Source: Anniella stebbinsi (lineage: Eukaryota > Chordata > Lepidosauria > Squamata > Anniellidae). From it: DNA of 64,000 nt. A program made the translations under genes and the position numbers. Under the pieces are notes generated by a model. That model ran no database searches. It was not told where the DNA came from and worked only from the letters and a program-made list of their open reading frames with translations. The DNA is taken from the NCBI GenBank assembly GCA_029215795.1, contig JARDYH010000002.1:271010310-271074309 (forward strand). Reading direction: 5' to 3'. Every line of letters starts with the position of its first letter. Position 1 is the first letter of the stretch. Below are positions 46,768-60,745 of this stretch, in pieces.

Positions 46768-49700
46768 CTAAAAAAAAAAGCAGTCAAAAAGGTTGAAGAG
46801 CAGAATTATTGTGGGGTTTCTCTATATTGACATCACACTGAGCATCTGTCCACTTTTAACATTAATTCAATGTGAGTCTTACTTGTGATGTCCCACAGTA
46901 GGGGACCGGTGTCGCCTCTGAATTACTTAACACCTTCCTTGGTTGAAAAAAGGGGGCTAAATGTTTATTGAAAGCAATGAGATCTGATAGAAATATCACT
47001 GTAACCCAGATAATTTGCTACTGTTTGCCATTTTAGGCAAAGTGGAGCCTATCATGTCCTCCCACTATTGTGCTGGTTCACTATCCACCCCTCTGGTTTA
47101 AAAAGTTTACATTCCATTGTCTGGCTTTTAAAAATTCTCTTATGAAGATGGAACTCTTTGGGTGTCATGCAACAGTCCAACCCTTGTTCATACTAAGCTG
47201 GGTGTGGTGGGGGAGAGATCTGTTTAGAAGAGTGACCAAAGAAAGCCCCACAACCATATCCCTAGCAACAGCCTAATAACCCTAAGATGTAGACACAGGA
47301 CAAAAGAACAAATGTTTAGGATATAAGGGTCACAAGACGGTTCAAGGAGAATCTGCCTCTTTAAAAACCACGAAGTGCTATAATTTCACAAACTAAAATG
47401 TAAGCAAGTCCATTAATCAAAGCAAAGCCTGGAAAACACGGAAAAGATGTTATTCCACAAAACTTACTCCACAGCATAGTTCAGGAAAACTTAAAAGCTC
47501 ACTGTCCCACAATGGATAATTGAGCAGGTCGTACTATATTGGAGACCACAGCAGGTCATCACTATATTGGAGAAGGTAATTACTGTTTACTTTCTCCTTC
47601 ATTTTCTAACTATATTCAGAAGTGCATGCAATTCCTGACTGGCATGAACTTGCCCTATAACTTAATTCACTTGCATTCTCCAACTTTACTGTCCAAATCC
47701 CTAACACTTCGCCAGTTAGTCACACACACTTGACAACTTCCACTTTCTATTAGTATCCCAACCACTCTTCTACTCACGTCACATATGATACAAGAAATTT
47801 TGCTCACATTTTAATGAGGGGGGAAAATGGCGTTTCTCTGTTCCTATCAAAAGCATGTGAAAGAAATGGTGATGCAAAGCAAACATATTGATAAATAAGA
47901 TGAACCAAGATAGCAGACTTTACAACCAGCTATTCTTTAACCAAGACCCATCCTAATTCGTAGAAAGAAAGCAGGGCAGAAAGGGTGCTTTTTTTGCAAC
48001 AGAACCATATCTCAAAAAGTCTATTAAAGTGGAAGTTTCAAGACCAGGATGGTGACTGGCAATTCTAAGCTTGGAAATCACAAGTTTGAAAATAACTTCT
48101 CTCCTCTTATATGTGCAGTATAGTTGATGGTCTTTAAATTTTTTTGTAGCATTGATAATTTCTCCAAATTACAATTTCTCCACCATTCTTAGATAAATCC
48201 AGTGACTTATTTTAGATGTTTACTGAGTTCACTGAATCTGTAAATTCAGTGGTGCTCTGTTATCTTAGCCAGAAATAAACTGGGCTGGGTGACCATCATG
48301 TACTACAGATAGGTGTCCTAATGGCACATTTTGAGGGCAGCCCTCACATTCCTGATTGGGTGCAGGAACACATATCAATTAGATCAATGCATTTCCTAGG
48401 GGAAGAAAGCATCCTTTCCCCTGCTGGTCCTTTTCCAGCCCTTTTCAATGATATCGACCAGTGCAGGCTGAATCCCACACACGGTGGTTGCAAGGACCAG
48501 AAACACTTACTACCTATGAGCTCTGATATCAAGACCACTTGGACATGCCCTAACCAGTTTCCCTAAGACCTGTGTATTCAAGATTACAAAGGAAGCTAGA
48601 TTTGCTATCTTACTGCTGGTGAAACTCAGGAGCGGAAAAGAGTTCCTGCTGTACAATGGCACACATAAGTTTCCATGTAGCCAATGCTAGGTTTTTAATT
48701 CTGAAATACTTTTTGAATAATCTTTTTTTCTAGGTTATTATTTTCAACCATCTACAACTGGGAAGAAATCCCATGATGGAATTAAAAAGAGAAGATTTCT
48801 AAAGCTTGATGGGGAAGGGGAGAGGAAAGTGGGTGAGAGAATAAGCTATACTCTTTTAGTTCTTTAGCATTCCAAATGCTACAGGAAGATACACACAAGG
48901 GGATGCCAGTTTAAACTGCAGAAAGATTTTGAAGGAGATTCATCTAGGCATAGTAATATTAGAAAGAGAAATGTATGGATCAGTTGGTTTTCGGTCTGCA
49001 TGTCAGTTTCGCAGGTGTTCATTCTGTTCCATTCTGACTTGTGCATTAGACTGCGTTTATTTCAGCGGGTGGGATCCACACGAAAATTCATACACATCTT
49101 ACTGTAAAATACAATTTTTGCACACGGTTTATATGCATTTTAACATAAAATGCACATTTTTATTCTTTTTTACTGTAAAATACACACCTCTATATGTATT
49201 TTGGTAATTTTAAAAGCCAGAGACTGTATTGCAAAATTCAAAGAACATGCGAAATCAGAAAGATAAATGCGTTCTGATATGAACACTAGTTCAGGAGGTG
49301 TGTCACATCACTTCGCTTCAAAATGTGGACTGAACAAAATTCTTGATCATCCCTAACTAGATAGTGTAATCTTGCATGTATATCTTGTTCTTACTAGTAC
49401 TGTTTGAACAAGACAAGAATTCTTGTCTTGCACAGAGATGAATTGACTGTTAACATCTTTTTACAAGTTCATTATTTGTTTAGATCTTGGTTACATTTTC
49501 CCCTAGTCTATGCCCATAACAAGGCAATACAAGAGTATTTTGGAAGGGAATGGCAATTTTCAACATATAAACCAGACATCCATTTTGACATTGCTTTCTG
49601 AAACATCCTTGTCTTTGTATAACTGAATTCAGTTGTACTTTCTACTTCTTCAGTTCACTGCAAGCAACAGCCTTTTGAGAATACAGATGAATTTAAAAAG

Positions 49701-51477
49701 CTATTGCTGGAAGTTTGATTTAAATGAAAACTTGGGTTCCTTCTGAAATGTTAATCATCTCCATCCTACTGTACCTACGTAAATGTATCCTGTGCAGTAC
49801 TGCCTCTTGGACATGCAAGAATTAACAAGCTGAAAACCATAATCTACATAAGAGCTTTCGAAAGAAAGAAAAAGTGTCACACAACAATGGTGACAGTTTA
49901 TTCAAATGGAAGATGGGAAACAGCAAATGCAGAAGCTTCTGCAGGAGGGATGCAACTGGCACCAAAGTAATTTAATGTGAGGCATAAGCCATACCATGTA
50001 TTAATTTCAATTATACCCAAGGCTGGGAATTGCTCTGTAGTTAAGTTTTATTTGCAGATAATTTTAACAAGGAAGATAGGATGGGAAATGCTGAAAGGCA
50101 GAAGGGAGAATGACCAAGAAGACAGACACATGATACATTGGCTCTGTCATCCGGTGAACTGCTCTAGAGTCAGGTCTTTGAAATCCCACTCCAATTTACT
50201 ATCAATTTTCTAGGCATGTTTGCTTCCCCCAGACCTCTTGACAGGGAAAGAAGAGACAATGTGTGCCAATTCTAATCCCAATGTTTCTTGCTCATCACTT
50301 GGATCCTCACCTAAGAGGCAGCGTGTCTTTTCCAAATTATTTCTTTACAGCAAATGGTCCCTTGCTCACTCTCTACACATAAGTCAAGGAAGGCTTGATG
50401 GAAGTAACTATTTGAAAGTCCGGATTGACTTTCAAATAGCTAGACAGCCCTCTGCAGCATCCTCTTAAACCTTTACCATTAACTCTGTTCTCACAAGGCA
50501 GCCAGTTTTAACATAATCCACTTATTCTTTTCGCACAGGAAACCTAGCCATTGCTTGTAAGCTTCACCTTCTGTCACAGGCAAGACAATGCTATGCATCT
50601 TTCAAAGGACGATCCTCACTTTCCTTTTGTACTGGCTTACAACCATGGTACAATTAAGTAATATCTCCAGATTCAGGAACATGAACAACAAACCAATGAA
50701 GAATGTAATGAAGCATGTAAGCGCTGCCTTGTTGTGTCAGACAAAAGCAGGGGTGGAGAACGGTTTCGTCCCAGGGTCCAGACTTCACTACTGGATGCTG
50801 TCAGAGGCTGGGTCCCCCTCCAGAACCTTTATCCCCTGACATTCTACGTTTCTCTGAGCAGAAAGAGGCAGGAGCAATCGCTCCTGTCTCTTTCCATTTT
50901 TCCATGCAGAGAGGCAAGAGAAACTGCTCCTGTCTCACTCTGCATTGGGTGCAGATAGGCAGGATCTTTGCCAACCTTCTGCCTTCCCCCGTTGTGGAGG
51001 ACACGGAATGGGCGAAGCACCTAGTGTGCCACTCCCCCTCCCAATTCGGAGGATGAGCAGCACAGTAAGGGGAATCCCCCAGTTATCACTGATCTGTGAT
51101 CGGAGGTAACACCAGGGATTCCCCTCCCTGCCTCCTTCCCAAGGCCTTGTAGCCTCCAGCAGATGGGGCTTGGGGAGAGAGGGGACTCGCCTAAGGCCAA
51201 ATTGGGCCCGAAGACTGGAGATCCCCCATTCCTCGACTAAAGGGTGCAGCTAGCTTGACATGGCTAGCTGCACCCTTTCACAAGCAAGGCAGGATAGCTA
51301 CAGTGATCTCATTTGTCCCTAGTATCTGCTATTCCATGGTACACTGCCTTTTAATATGGAGGTTCCATTGTCAATAATAATGTCTAATGGTCCTAGGCAG
51401 ACTAATTCTTTCCAAAAATCCAATTTTAAATTTAAAAATATGTCTACTTCTTTTTAAAACCCACAGGAAAAGGGACT

Positions 51478-51645
51478 GTCTAGCATATGCTAGAGCATAT
51501 GCTTTACTTGTAGACAGCCCCAAGTTCAATTCCTGGCCTCTCCAAGTAGGGCTATGAAAGAATCCTGCCTGAGACCTTGGACAACTGCAGCTACTCAGTG
51601 ACCTACAGTCTGACTCAGTATAAGGGAGTTTTTTATACTCCTGTG
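51478..51645 (+). repeat. tRNA-derived SINE, diverged
   Basis: B-box-like CCAAGTTCAATTCCTGG and a tail with CTGACTCAGTATAAGGGAG. The A-box region is eroded. Confidence 0.68.
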
Positions 51646-52045
51646 CTGCAAAACCCCAAGTATGTCCTGGATAGGTCTCCGGCAGGTCTTCAAAGCTGTG
51701 TTTGTGAATGAACATCCACTGCTTTTGGATGCAAATGCAGTGGGAGAGAAAGACCATTTTAGTTCTCTCTGCCCATCTTTCCAGACATATCTGGATAAAT
51801 GAAGCCAAATAAAACTATTAGTGTCTGATAGGATGTTACATTATGAATGATTTCTGCACAGAAACATCCAAGAATGTCCTGAGTTGACAAACAGGACAGA
51901 CGTCTTTACAATAAGCAGGAAAATGTTTGAACTGCTGTAGAGAAGAAATTACACAAGTGGTCTTGGTTACAGATACAAGAGCAAGAATGATGTTCAGGAA
52001 ATATGTAGACATGAATTTTAAGAGGAATGTATTTTGTAGATGGGA

Positions 52046-52254
52046 GCAGTATCCAGTGTGACACTACTGCTAATGTAAATGATGTTGCCCTAGTGTAAGC
52101 GATCTCTAGTGCAACACCAATACTGCTTGCTAGTGCAACGGGTTTCCCTGCGAAACCCATCGTGCCAAGCAAACGCTACTGGCCTTGTGCCAAAGGTCAC
52201 TTATGCTAGCCGCAGCATAATTTATATTAGTGATAGCGCTGCATTGGATACTGC
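52046..52254. mobile_element. TIR element, GCAGTATCCA ends (209 bp)
   Basis: Perfect 10-bp terminal inverted repeat GCAGTATCCA. Pairing continues inward with some mismatches (GCTAATGTAAATGATG against CATAATTTATATTAGTG). The interior repeats the word AGTGCAAC. It has no open frame. Flanks show no obvious duplication, so superfamily is undetermined. Confidence 0.75.
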
Positions 52255-52465
52255 CTTTTAACTACTCTGCAAGGAGCCCTTGAAAAGAGCAGTGCACAGA
52301 ATCAGGGGGCAAAACAAAGAGGGATGACTACAGTTTGCCACATATGGTTTTGGGTCTCTAGTCTACCATTAAATGACACTCTACAATCACGAATAAAGCA
52401 AACAGCTGCTCCATTAAAGCACTTTCCTCATTATTCCCCTCCTCTCTGCTATTCTTCTTTTAGAC

Positions 52466-52603
52466 CAGGAGTGGGGAACATGTGGCTCTCCAGAGATTGT
52501 TGGACTGCAACTCCCATCAGCCCTAGCCAGCATAACCAATGGTGATGGCTGATGGGAGTTGCAGTCCAACAACATCTAGAGGTTCACACTTTCCCCATCC
52601 CTG
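52466..52603. mobile_element. hAT-type MITE, 138 bp, exact 8-bp TSD
   Basis: The ends are CAGGAGTGGGGAA and TTCCCCATCCCTG. The flanking 8-mers TTTTAGAC at 52458-52465 and 52604-52611 are identical. The body is a long palindrome with GTTGGACTGCAACTCCC facing GGGAGTTGCAGTCCAAC and a centre at CCAGCATAACCAATGG. This is the cleanest member of the family also present at 16461, 18040, 26100, 9765 and 10975. Confidence 0.94.
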
Positions 52604-53940
52604 TTTTAGACCTTGCTATAACTTAAAAAAATAACAACTAAGCTTCTTTTCTCCCATCCCTGTCACTAGTCTCCCTTCCAAACACCAGGCCTCCATGGCA
52701 AATAAGATATGATCTGTCAATAAATAATCCATAATGATCTGGCTTGCCGCTAAATATTTTGGACTATTACACTGACCCCGGCGTTGCTCAAAATTTACTC
52801 CAACATTTGTAAGTGTTTAATTATGCCCAGACATGCTGTAAGTTAACAACAACTATATTTCCTTCAGGAGCCTCACAGCAATGCTATGAATTATATAGTT
52901 AACAAGCACTGGAACAGCGCTTCCAATATGAAATGTTTTATAAAGTAGTACTTCAAAAGAAAATATGTGTTGATCCTCCAATCAAGCTTGTGCAAGATCC
53001 TGCCCTTTTCTGACACGCTTCACGAAGCAGCTTCTTCTACTCTTGACAATAATTAGGATTGAACAAAAACTGTCTAATGCGTGAAACACAACTATGATTG
53101 AAGATATCTGCCATATTTTAATGGTGGATTTCTGATGAATATTCATGATCCTGACGAATAAAATACAGGGTAAGCTTATGATTAGGGGTGGGGTAAAGAC
53201 CAACCTGAGGAATTTAATTTGTGTGTTGGTCCTTTGCTCTGGGAACAAGTTACAAAGGGGCATCTGTACATCATGAGATTTAAGAATAAAAACCTGGCAC
53301 TTGATATTCCTCTAATAAGTGTGTAAGCTTTAGCATATGAAGTAGAAAATAGCACTGTATTTGCTCTACAGAAGCTGCTTACCTAGAATCCTGACATAGA
53401 AATCATTCTCAGAAACTTAAAATAAATACTGCTAAGTCAGATATCTGCAGACCTAAAAAGAACACCAGGGAAAACCTCTGGAAAGACATAACCACGGAGA
53501 CCATAAAAACCCCTATCATCAAGAATTAAAGGAATAGAAAATACTGCCATTAAACAGATAGCCATTAAGGCAATGCACACTTTGTTAGGACTGCATCATA
53601 CACAATTTGTTTCCTACATGAAAATTATTTCTATGTTGCAAAACTGTTATGTGCAAAAAAGGACAGAGATCAACGAGAGAATAAATAAAAAACCAGAGCA
53701 GAAACAAGAAGCCAGAAGCCAGATATTAAAGGAAGGCAAAGCCTATTAGTTGCATCGAAGTATTGAGTTCATCTCTGCCTCCCTCTGAATTTAGACACAG
53801 CTCAAGAGGAAGAAAAATATAACCAATGCAAGCACATCTGCCATCTACTTCAGTGACTTGTGTGTATGACAGCAATAGTGCAGAGAAAAGACGTTAAAAT
53901 GGTGTGTTAGAAAGACTACAAATTTGGCTCTTTCCTGCCC

Positions 53941-54340
53941 ATTCCATCCTCACAACCACTCTGGGAGGAAGACTACGCTGTTGCTTAATTCAGACAACAC
54001 GATAGTCAATGGTGGGGTAATAATCAACTTTACAGTTGCTCATCTAGGGGGTACTCCCCACACAACATGGTAATAAATAATCAACTGTGGTGTGGATTAG
54101 GATCAGTGCTGAGTTGACAATGGCAGCATTCGGAGGTCATGATAGTCAATACAACTGATGATTGTTTGCCCCACACCCCAGTTGCTTATTGTGTCGTCCG
54201 AATTCAGCCTGAGAGATGGTAAGTGCCCCAAAGCCCCCCAGTGAGCTTGATGGCTGAGGGAGGAGAGAATCTGGCTCTCCCCAGTCCTAGACCTGGTCCT
54301 CTTTGAACATGCAAACCACTACACTACAGTGTGAAATAGA
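53941..54340 (-). repeat. MIR-like SINE split by a TIR element
   Basis: Reverse-strand MIR-like sequence reads CATCCTCACAACCACTCTGG up to 53982, then resumes at 54209 with GAGAGATGGTAAGTGCCCCA and CCAGTGAGCTTGATGGCTGA. The element at 53983-54208 lies exactly in the break. Confidence 0.75.
53983..54208. mobile_element. GACAACAC-ended TIR element, 226 bp
   Basis: Ends GCTTAATTCAGACAACAC and, on the other strand, GCTGAATTCGGACGACAC. The interior has facing GTCAATGGTGGGGTAATAAT-like stretches. It is inserted in a MIR-like SINE. Larger relatives follow at 54347 and 55072. Confidence 0.78.
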
Positions 54341-54346
54341 GAGACT

Positions 54347-54882
54347 GGCTGCATTCGGACAACACATTAGTCAATGGTGGGTTGTGTAGCTAATTCACCG
54401 TTGGTTATTTTGTGCGTACTCCCCACACAACATATTCCTACACAACTGTGGGTGGTTGGGGCTGGCATTGAGTGCACTAATAGTCAACCCAGTATTTGAC
54501 TGACACAACCCCCGCCCCTCTCCCCACCCTCCCTCCTCCCTCAGTCCTCCCAGTTCTATCTCAGCAGCCTCTGCAAGTTGCACCAGTTGTAGCAGAGTGG
54601 TAGCTGCCACTTTGGTCGCTCTTGCCGCCTGCTTCTATGGGCTTGTGTTTTAACTCACTCACCACACGCCATTAACCCACTCACCTCTCCACACAACACT
54701 TTAAACAACTGGCTTCAAGCTAAACAACTTGCAAGCCAGCTGTTTCTCTCAGTTGCTTGTTTGGGTGGAATAGCATACCATCAGTAGTTTGTGAGCAGCG
54801 TGTTACCCTCCACACAACACATAAGCAACACAACTGACAATCCCCCCCCCCCCGTCGCTTAATGTGTTGTCCAAATGCAGCC
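54347..54882. mobile_element. GACAACAC-ended TIR element, 536 bp
   Basis: Ends GGCTGCATTCGGACAACACA and, on the other strand, GGCTGCATTTGGACAACACA. Subterminal repeats such as CCCCACACAACA occur near both ends. The interior has no convincing open frame. Confidence 0.78.
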
Positions 54883-54893
54883 TCTGTTTAAAT

Positions 54894-55057
54894 CAGGGGT
54901 GTTGAACCTTGGTCCCATGGGTAAATTCGGCATCCCTGAGATTTAAATCTTTCTCGCAGGGAATAGGGGGCACGGCCATCTGAAGAACCCTGGAAGACTA
55001 GATTTGAATCCAAGGGAGGCCAGATTTGGCCCACGGGACTGAGGTTCAACATCCCTG
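54894..55057. mobile_element. CAGGGGTG-ended hAT-like MITE, 164 bp
   Basis: Ends CAGGGGTGTTGAACCTTGG and, on the other strand, CAGGGATGTTGAACCTCAG. Flanking 8-mers GTTTAAAT and ATTTAAAC agree at six of eight positions, which is suggestive of an eroded hAT target duplication. Confidence 0.7.
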
Positions 55058-55071
55058 ATTTAAACAATGAT

Positions 55072-56686
<1,615 letters not shown>

Positions 56687-57810
56687 TCAGATGCCAATAC
56701 ACTAAAGAGGAATGAAGGACCAACACTGACCCTACTGATACTTCTGGCCAGTTAGTCCCTAAGGACACCTGAGATGGGATATTTTGTTCCTCAACCCGCC
56801 CATTCTCTAACTTAGTCCTGAACAGATGAGTACTTTAATACGAAAAGCACTTGGTAGTTGGAAGGGTAAAAGGTGCTGAAACCAGCACGTAATTTCTCAT
56901 CTAACTGCACTGCTGAAGCCAACCATACCAGATGCAGCCTGCTGTTCTGCTGATGGGCATTTCATTACAGTCTATTTGACATGGCAGTTTAGAAATTGGG
57001 GGAGAGATGGGTGGGCCCAGCAAAGGTGATGGCTTTTAAAAATTTAGAATCTCGGAACCAAAGACCACAATCTCATACGGTCAGAAGGATGCAGGTGCCT
57101 TGGTCCTAGAAGCAAAGCTCACCAGAAGCCTTGCCTGAGGGACTGGTCTCACTGGAAAAAAATGGGAGTACACCTATACTCCCTGCACTGCTTCAGTCTG
57201 TGTGTATGGGGGTTGCACAGGAGATGAGCCTGGTGAATTAATACCTATACAGCAAAGAGCTTGACCCTTACAACTCTTTCAATGTAATTTCCATAGGTGA
57301 AGCAGTATATTATACTGTGCATATAAACAAACACATCTGAAGACAGATTTCTCCTTCCCGCCCCCGAACACATATTTTAGGAATTCTAGACGTTGGCAGC
57401 CACTGAGAGAATTTCATCTCAAACATTCAAGGGATAATAAAGAAAATGACAAATTATAAGAGAAGCCCATTTTGTTCCTCCTGAACCCTGAGGAAGAACA
57501 GAAGTAATCCCTGAGGAAATGAGAGCAATCAGTCAACAAAATTCATAATCATGTTTGCAATTTGTAGGATTAGTAATAACTGGAGATCAAAAATGCCCAA
57601 AGATGGCTAAGTGGCTTCACAAACAAATTTGTCTGGGATAATTTCTGTGTAATAAATGGAGTACGTTTAATGAGAAACACAGAGATTCATTATAGATTTC
57701 ATAGGTCTTTTTTTTTCTTTATAAGCATCCATAAAACAACATTGCATACCTAGGACCTGGATAAAACATGCTTCTTTGCAGCTACTTATCACCCACAGGG
57801 TTTTAAGTTT

Positions 57811-57860
57811 AAACACACACACACACACACACACACACGCACGCGCACGCGCGCGTGTGT
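57811..57860. repeat. (AC)n(CG)n(GT)n alternating tract
   Basis: About 13 AC units run into GCACGCGCACGCGCGCGTGTGT. The whole 50 bp alternates purine and pyrimidine, which is the classic Z-DNA-prone pattern. Confidence 0.95.
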
Positions 57861-58619
57861 ATGGCATGAGTTAGAGGGGGGTATTCAGCCATTATTCCCC
57901 CTGCATTTAACATAATGTGAGGGGGAGAGTAGGGTCAAACACTGTGGGGGAAAGGACCAAAGAATGATTTAGAATCCTCCATGTGAGTAAACAGTGTAGC
58001 TTTGCTCTATCTACACCTCACTGAGGGCCTGTTCAGGCAATGTGTCTCACCTGAAATTATATCCATCAAGAGATGCCCTATGGGCCAATAAGACTTCTTT
58101 GCTATCCCTCCCTCCCTCCCTCCTCTCGGGACAGGGAAAAGAAAATGAATTAACAGGCAGATCCATGTCACAGGGTCTGGAATACCATACGTTTGAATGG
58201 ATGGTTTCTTCAACTCTGATGTGGGAGCTTCGCACATCATTCATTCACTTCTCCAGATTGTGAGGGAAGTGGAAGGAATGAAACAGGAGGGAATATGCAG
58301 GCCTGAGGCATATTCTGAAAGAATCACTTCAGACAGAATTACAGGTTGTTGTTTTGAGAAAAAGATCTGGGCTCTGGGTCATCATAGGTTATTTAACACA
58401 CAATGAGCTGCAGTGTGTGCAGCTGCCATTTTCAACACGCAACACCCAGCCTTTGTGGGTTATTTCAGTGTTAAGCAACCCTCTCATAACCTTCAGTGGC
58501 TGTCTTCACACGACACAGTCCAACCCCCTATTGGCCTGATTGGGAGTCTCATATTCAAAATGGTGGCTGCATGTGCCCCAGCACACGCCACGGGTCATTG
58601 TGGGTTAAATAACCTATGA

Positions 58620-59245
58620 TAGTCTGACCATATGAAAAGGAAGACAGGGCTCATGTAACTTTAACAGTTGTAGAGAAAAGGGAATTTCAGTCAGTGTCAT
58701 TTGTATGCAATTAGTTCCTGGTGAAATTCTCTCTTCATCACAACAGTTAAAGGGTGCCTCTACAAGAGGCATTTAAAGCTCTTTCAAGGCACATTAAAAA
58801 AATTACCTCTACAAGAACGGAGCGCAAATCAGGCGTAGAGGCGCGTTATCTCCCCGATTATGCACATTATCGAATGCGCGTTAAATCGCGAGTTTTATTT
58901 TGCTCTGTCTGTTAAAGCGCATTTTGGACATCTGTTAATGCGCTTCGCCGCCTCTCGCCGCCTCTCGTGCAGAGGGATTAGGCGTAAATGCGCTTCCGCG
59001 ATTATGCGCATAATCGCCTAACCAGGCGCAAAAGCGAATCCTTGTAGAGGGGACCAAAGTTGCAGGCACTATACTGGAGTGACCAGATGCAAAAGAAGGC
59101 AGGGCCCCTGCAACTTTAACTGTTGTGATGAAGAGGGAATTTCACCCGGAACTAATTGCATACAAATGACACTGGCTGAAATTCCCTTTCTCTACAACTG
59201 TTAAAGTTACATGAGCCCTGTCCTCCTTTTCATATGGTCAGCCTA
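58620..59245. mobile_element. hAT foldback element with inner insertion
   Basis: Ends TAGTCTGACC and GGTCAGCCTA. The exact 8-bp duplication ACCTATGA flanks it at 58612-58619 and 59246-59253. Without the inner element and its 4-bp duplication, the length is 319 bp, matching the 320-bp copies at 22551 and 36420. Confidence 0.92.
58753..59055 (+). mobile_element. TIR element, CCTCTACAAG ends (303 bp)
   Basis: Ends GGTGCCTCTACAAG and, on the other strand, GGTCCCCTCTACAAG. It interrupts the hAT element at AAAG, which is present on both sides (58749-58752 and 59056-59059), a 4-bp target duplication. Comparison with the empty site in the copy at 25808-26008 (GTTAAAGTTGCAGG) confirms the borders. 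The interior is rich in GCGC, CGCC and GCG words. Confidence 0.9.
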
Positions 59246-60247
59246 ACCTATGATGACCCAGCAAACCAGCCCTAAGTAGTACTCCCTGCTTCCCTCATAA
59301 GATCCCAAGCCAGTTTCAATCCTGGCTTAACAACAAAATGGCAAATGATGTAATTCTGCTAGATAGAAGCAGAAGCTTCTAATCTCCTGCCCTTACATCA
59401 AAACAAAGAGGCAAAGGGAGAAGGGAGAAGGATGGGCATGGTTGTTGAATTAATAGTTCCAATGATTGTTTGGATGTGGCTACCTGTCTCTCCAGGTAGA
59501 ATTCTGGGGACAAAGTATCTATCCCCTGAACAAAACTACCAGTCATCACACAGCTATCTGTGATTAAAAAAAAATGTAACTAGTCAATTAGTTTTATGAA
59601 AAGCAAAGAAACCTCAACACCAGATTTATTGACTACAGAATATTAATGGTTGGTGAATGAACCAAACAATTACAATATAGTTTCTTAAGATAATTTAAAA
59701 AAACGCACTCTCTTATAATGTTTAAGGAAATCTCTACAGAGCTGCCTATTCAGGATTTTTTTTCTACCTTCACTTTTTATTTGCTCTCCTATGATTGCCC
59801 TCATTAGTTTCTTTCCACCCACATCTGTGCAAAGGAAGACAGGAAGCTAGCAGAAATACTGTTTCTCGACAGATTTAATCACAACAAAAGGTAAAACCCT
59901 GCAGAGCCAGCCATGACCTAAACCCTTTGATTTCTTCATGTTCAGTGGTGCAAGGCTGGGCAATGTCTTCCCTGAGCTTAATGACCTGAAAAACGGATCC
60001 CTAGTGACAAGGAGAACAGGAAATTTGCTGTTCAATATAACAGAAGGCCCTAATCTGCCAAGAGCACCAAGACTAACATTTAAAATCACAGGCATTGGAA
60101 AAATAACACATACACATACCCATCCCACAGCCACATTGCTGGTTTTATCCAGACTTCTGTTTTCAGGGAAAATGTAAAACTCATCCAGACTTCTTCTCCT
60201 GCTACATCTAAGCAAGCCACTCATCATTCTGGGATTTTCTAACCTTT

Positions 60248-60392
60248 ATTGGTTGTCCTCACAACATTTTGTCCCCTGTGAAGTAGGGTCAGTGTGAGAG
60301 AATTTGACTGGTCCAGGATCACCCAGTGAGCCTCGTGGTGGAGCAGGGATTTGAACCTGGGTCTTCCCAGCCCTAACCACTGCACACAACAT
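60248..60392 (-). repeat. MIR-like CORE SINE
   Basis: Plus-strand reading shows GGTTGTCCTCACAACATT, ATCACCCAGTGAGCCTCGTG and GGGATTTGAACCTGGGTC, the reverse complement of the MIR-like SINE at 20222-20440. Confidence 0.75.
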
Positions 60393-60552
60393 TTCCATTT
60401 AGATATGGTACCACCTTGTTTCTGCTTTTGTGTATTTCAAATATAAGGCAAGATGGTGCCCCAAGGATGTCAATTCATATAATCCTGCAAACTTTCACTG
60501 CAATTCAGAAGGCCACAAATACATAGCATTCCAGTTGCCAACGATGAAAAAT

Positions 60553-60745
60553 AATAGCGGGGAAGTAGCTTGGTGGAGCTTTGAATGCAGAGAAATTCTG
60601 TTCAAGCCCAGGGATCTCCAGTTAAAAAAGGCTCAGGTTGCAGGTGGGGCAACCCTGGGGAGAAGCTGCCAGTGAGCAGAGACAATAGTAGCCTAGCTGG
60701 GAAAACAGTCTGACCTGGCAGAAAGCAGACGCCTATGTTTCTAAG
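60553..60745 (+). repeat. tRNA-derived SINE, diverged
   Basis: GAAGTAGCTTGGTGGAGC in the A-box position, TTCAAGCCCAGGGATCTCC near the B box, and a tail with CAGTCTGACCTGGCAG and CCTATGTTTCTA. Confidence 0.68.

Larger units (their letters stand above)
58374..59261. mobile_element. Outer TIR element of a triple nest
   Basis: The outer arms are CTGGGTCATCATAGG at 58374-58388 and its complement, which is found only when the sequence before 58620 is joined to that after 59253. Within the outer element, AGGTTATTTAAC faces GTTAAATAACCT. Removing the inner elements leaves about 254 bp, similar in style to 39818-40130. Confidence 0.78.
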
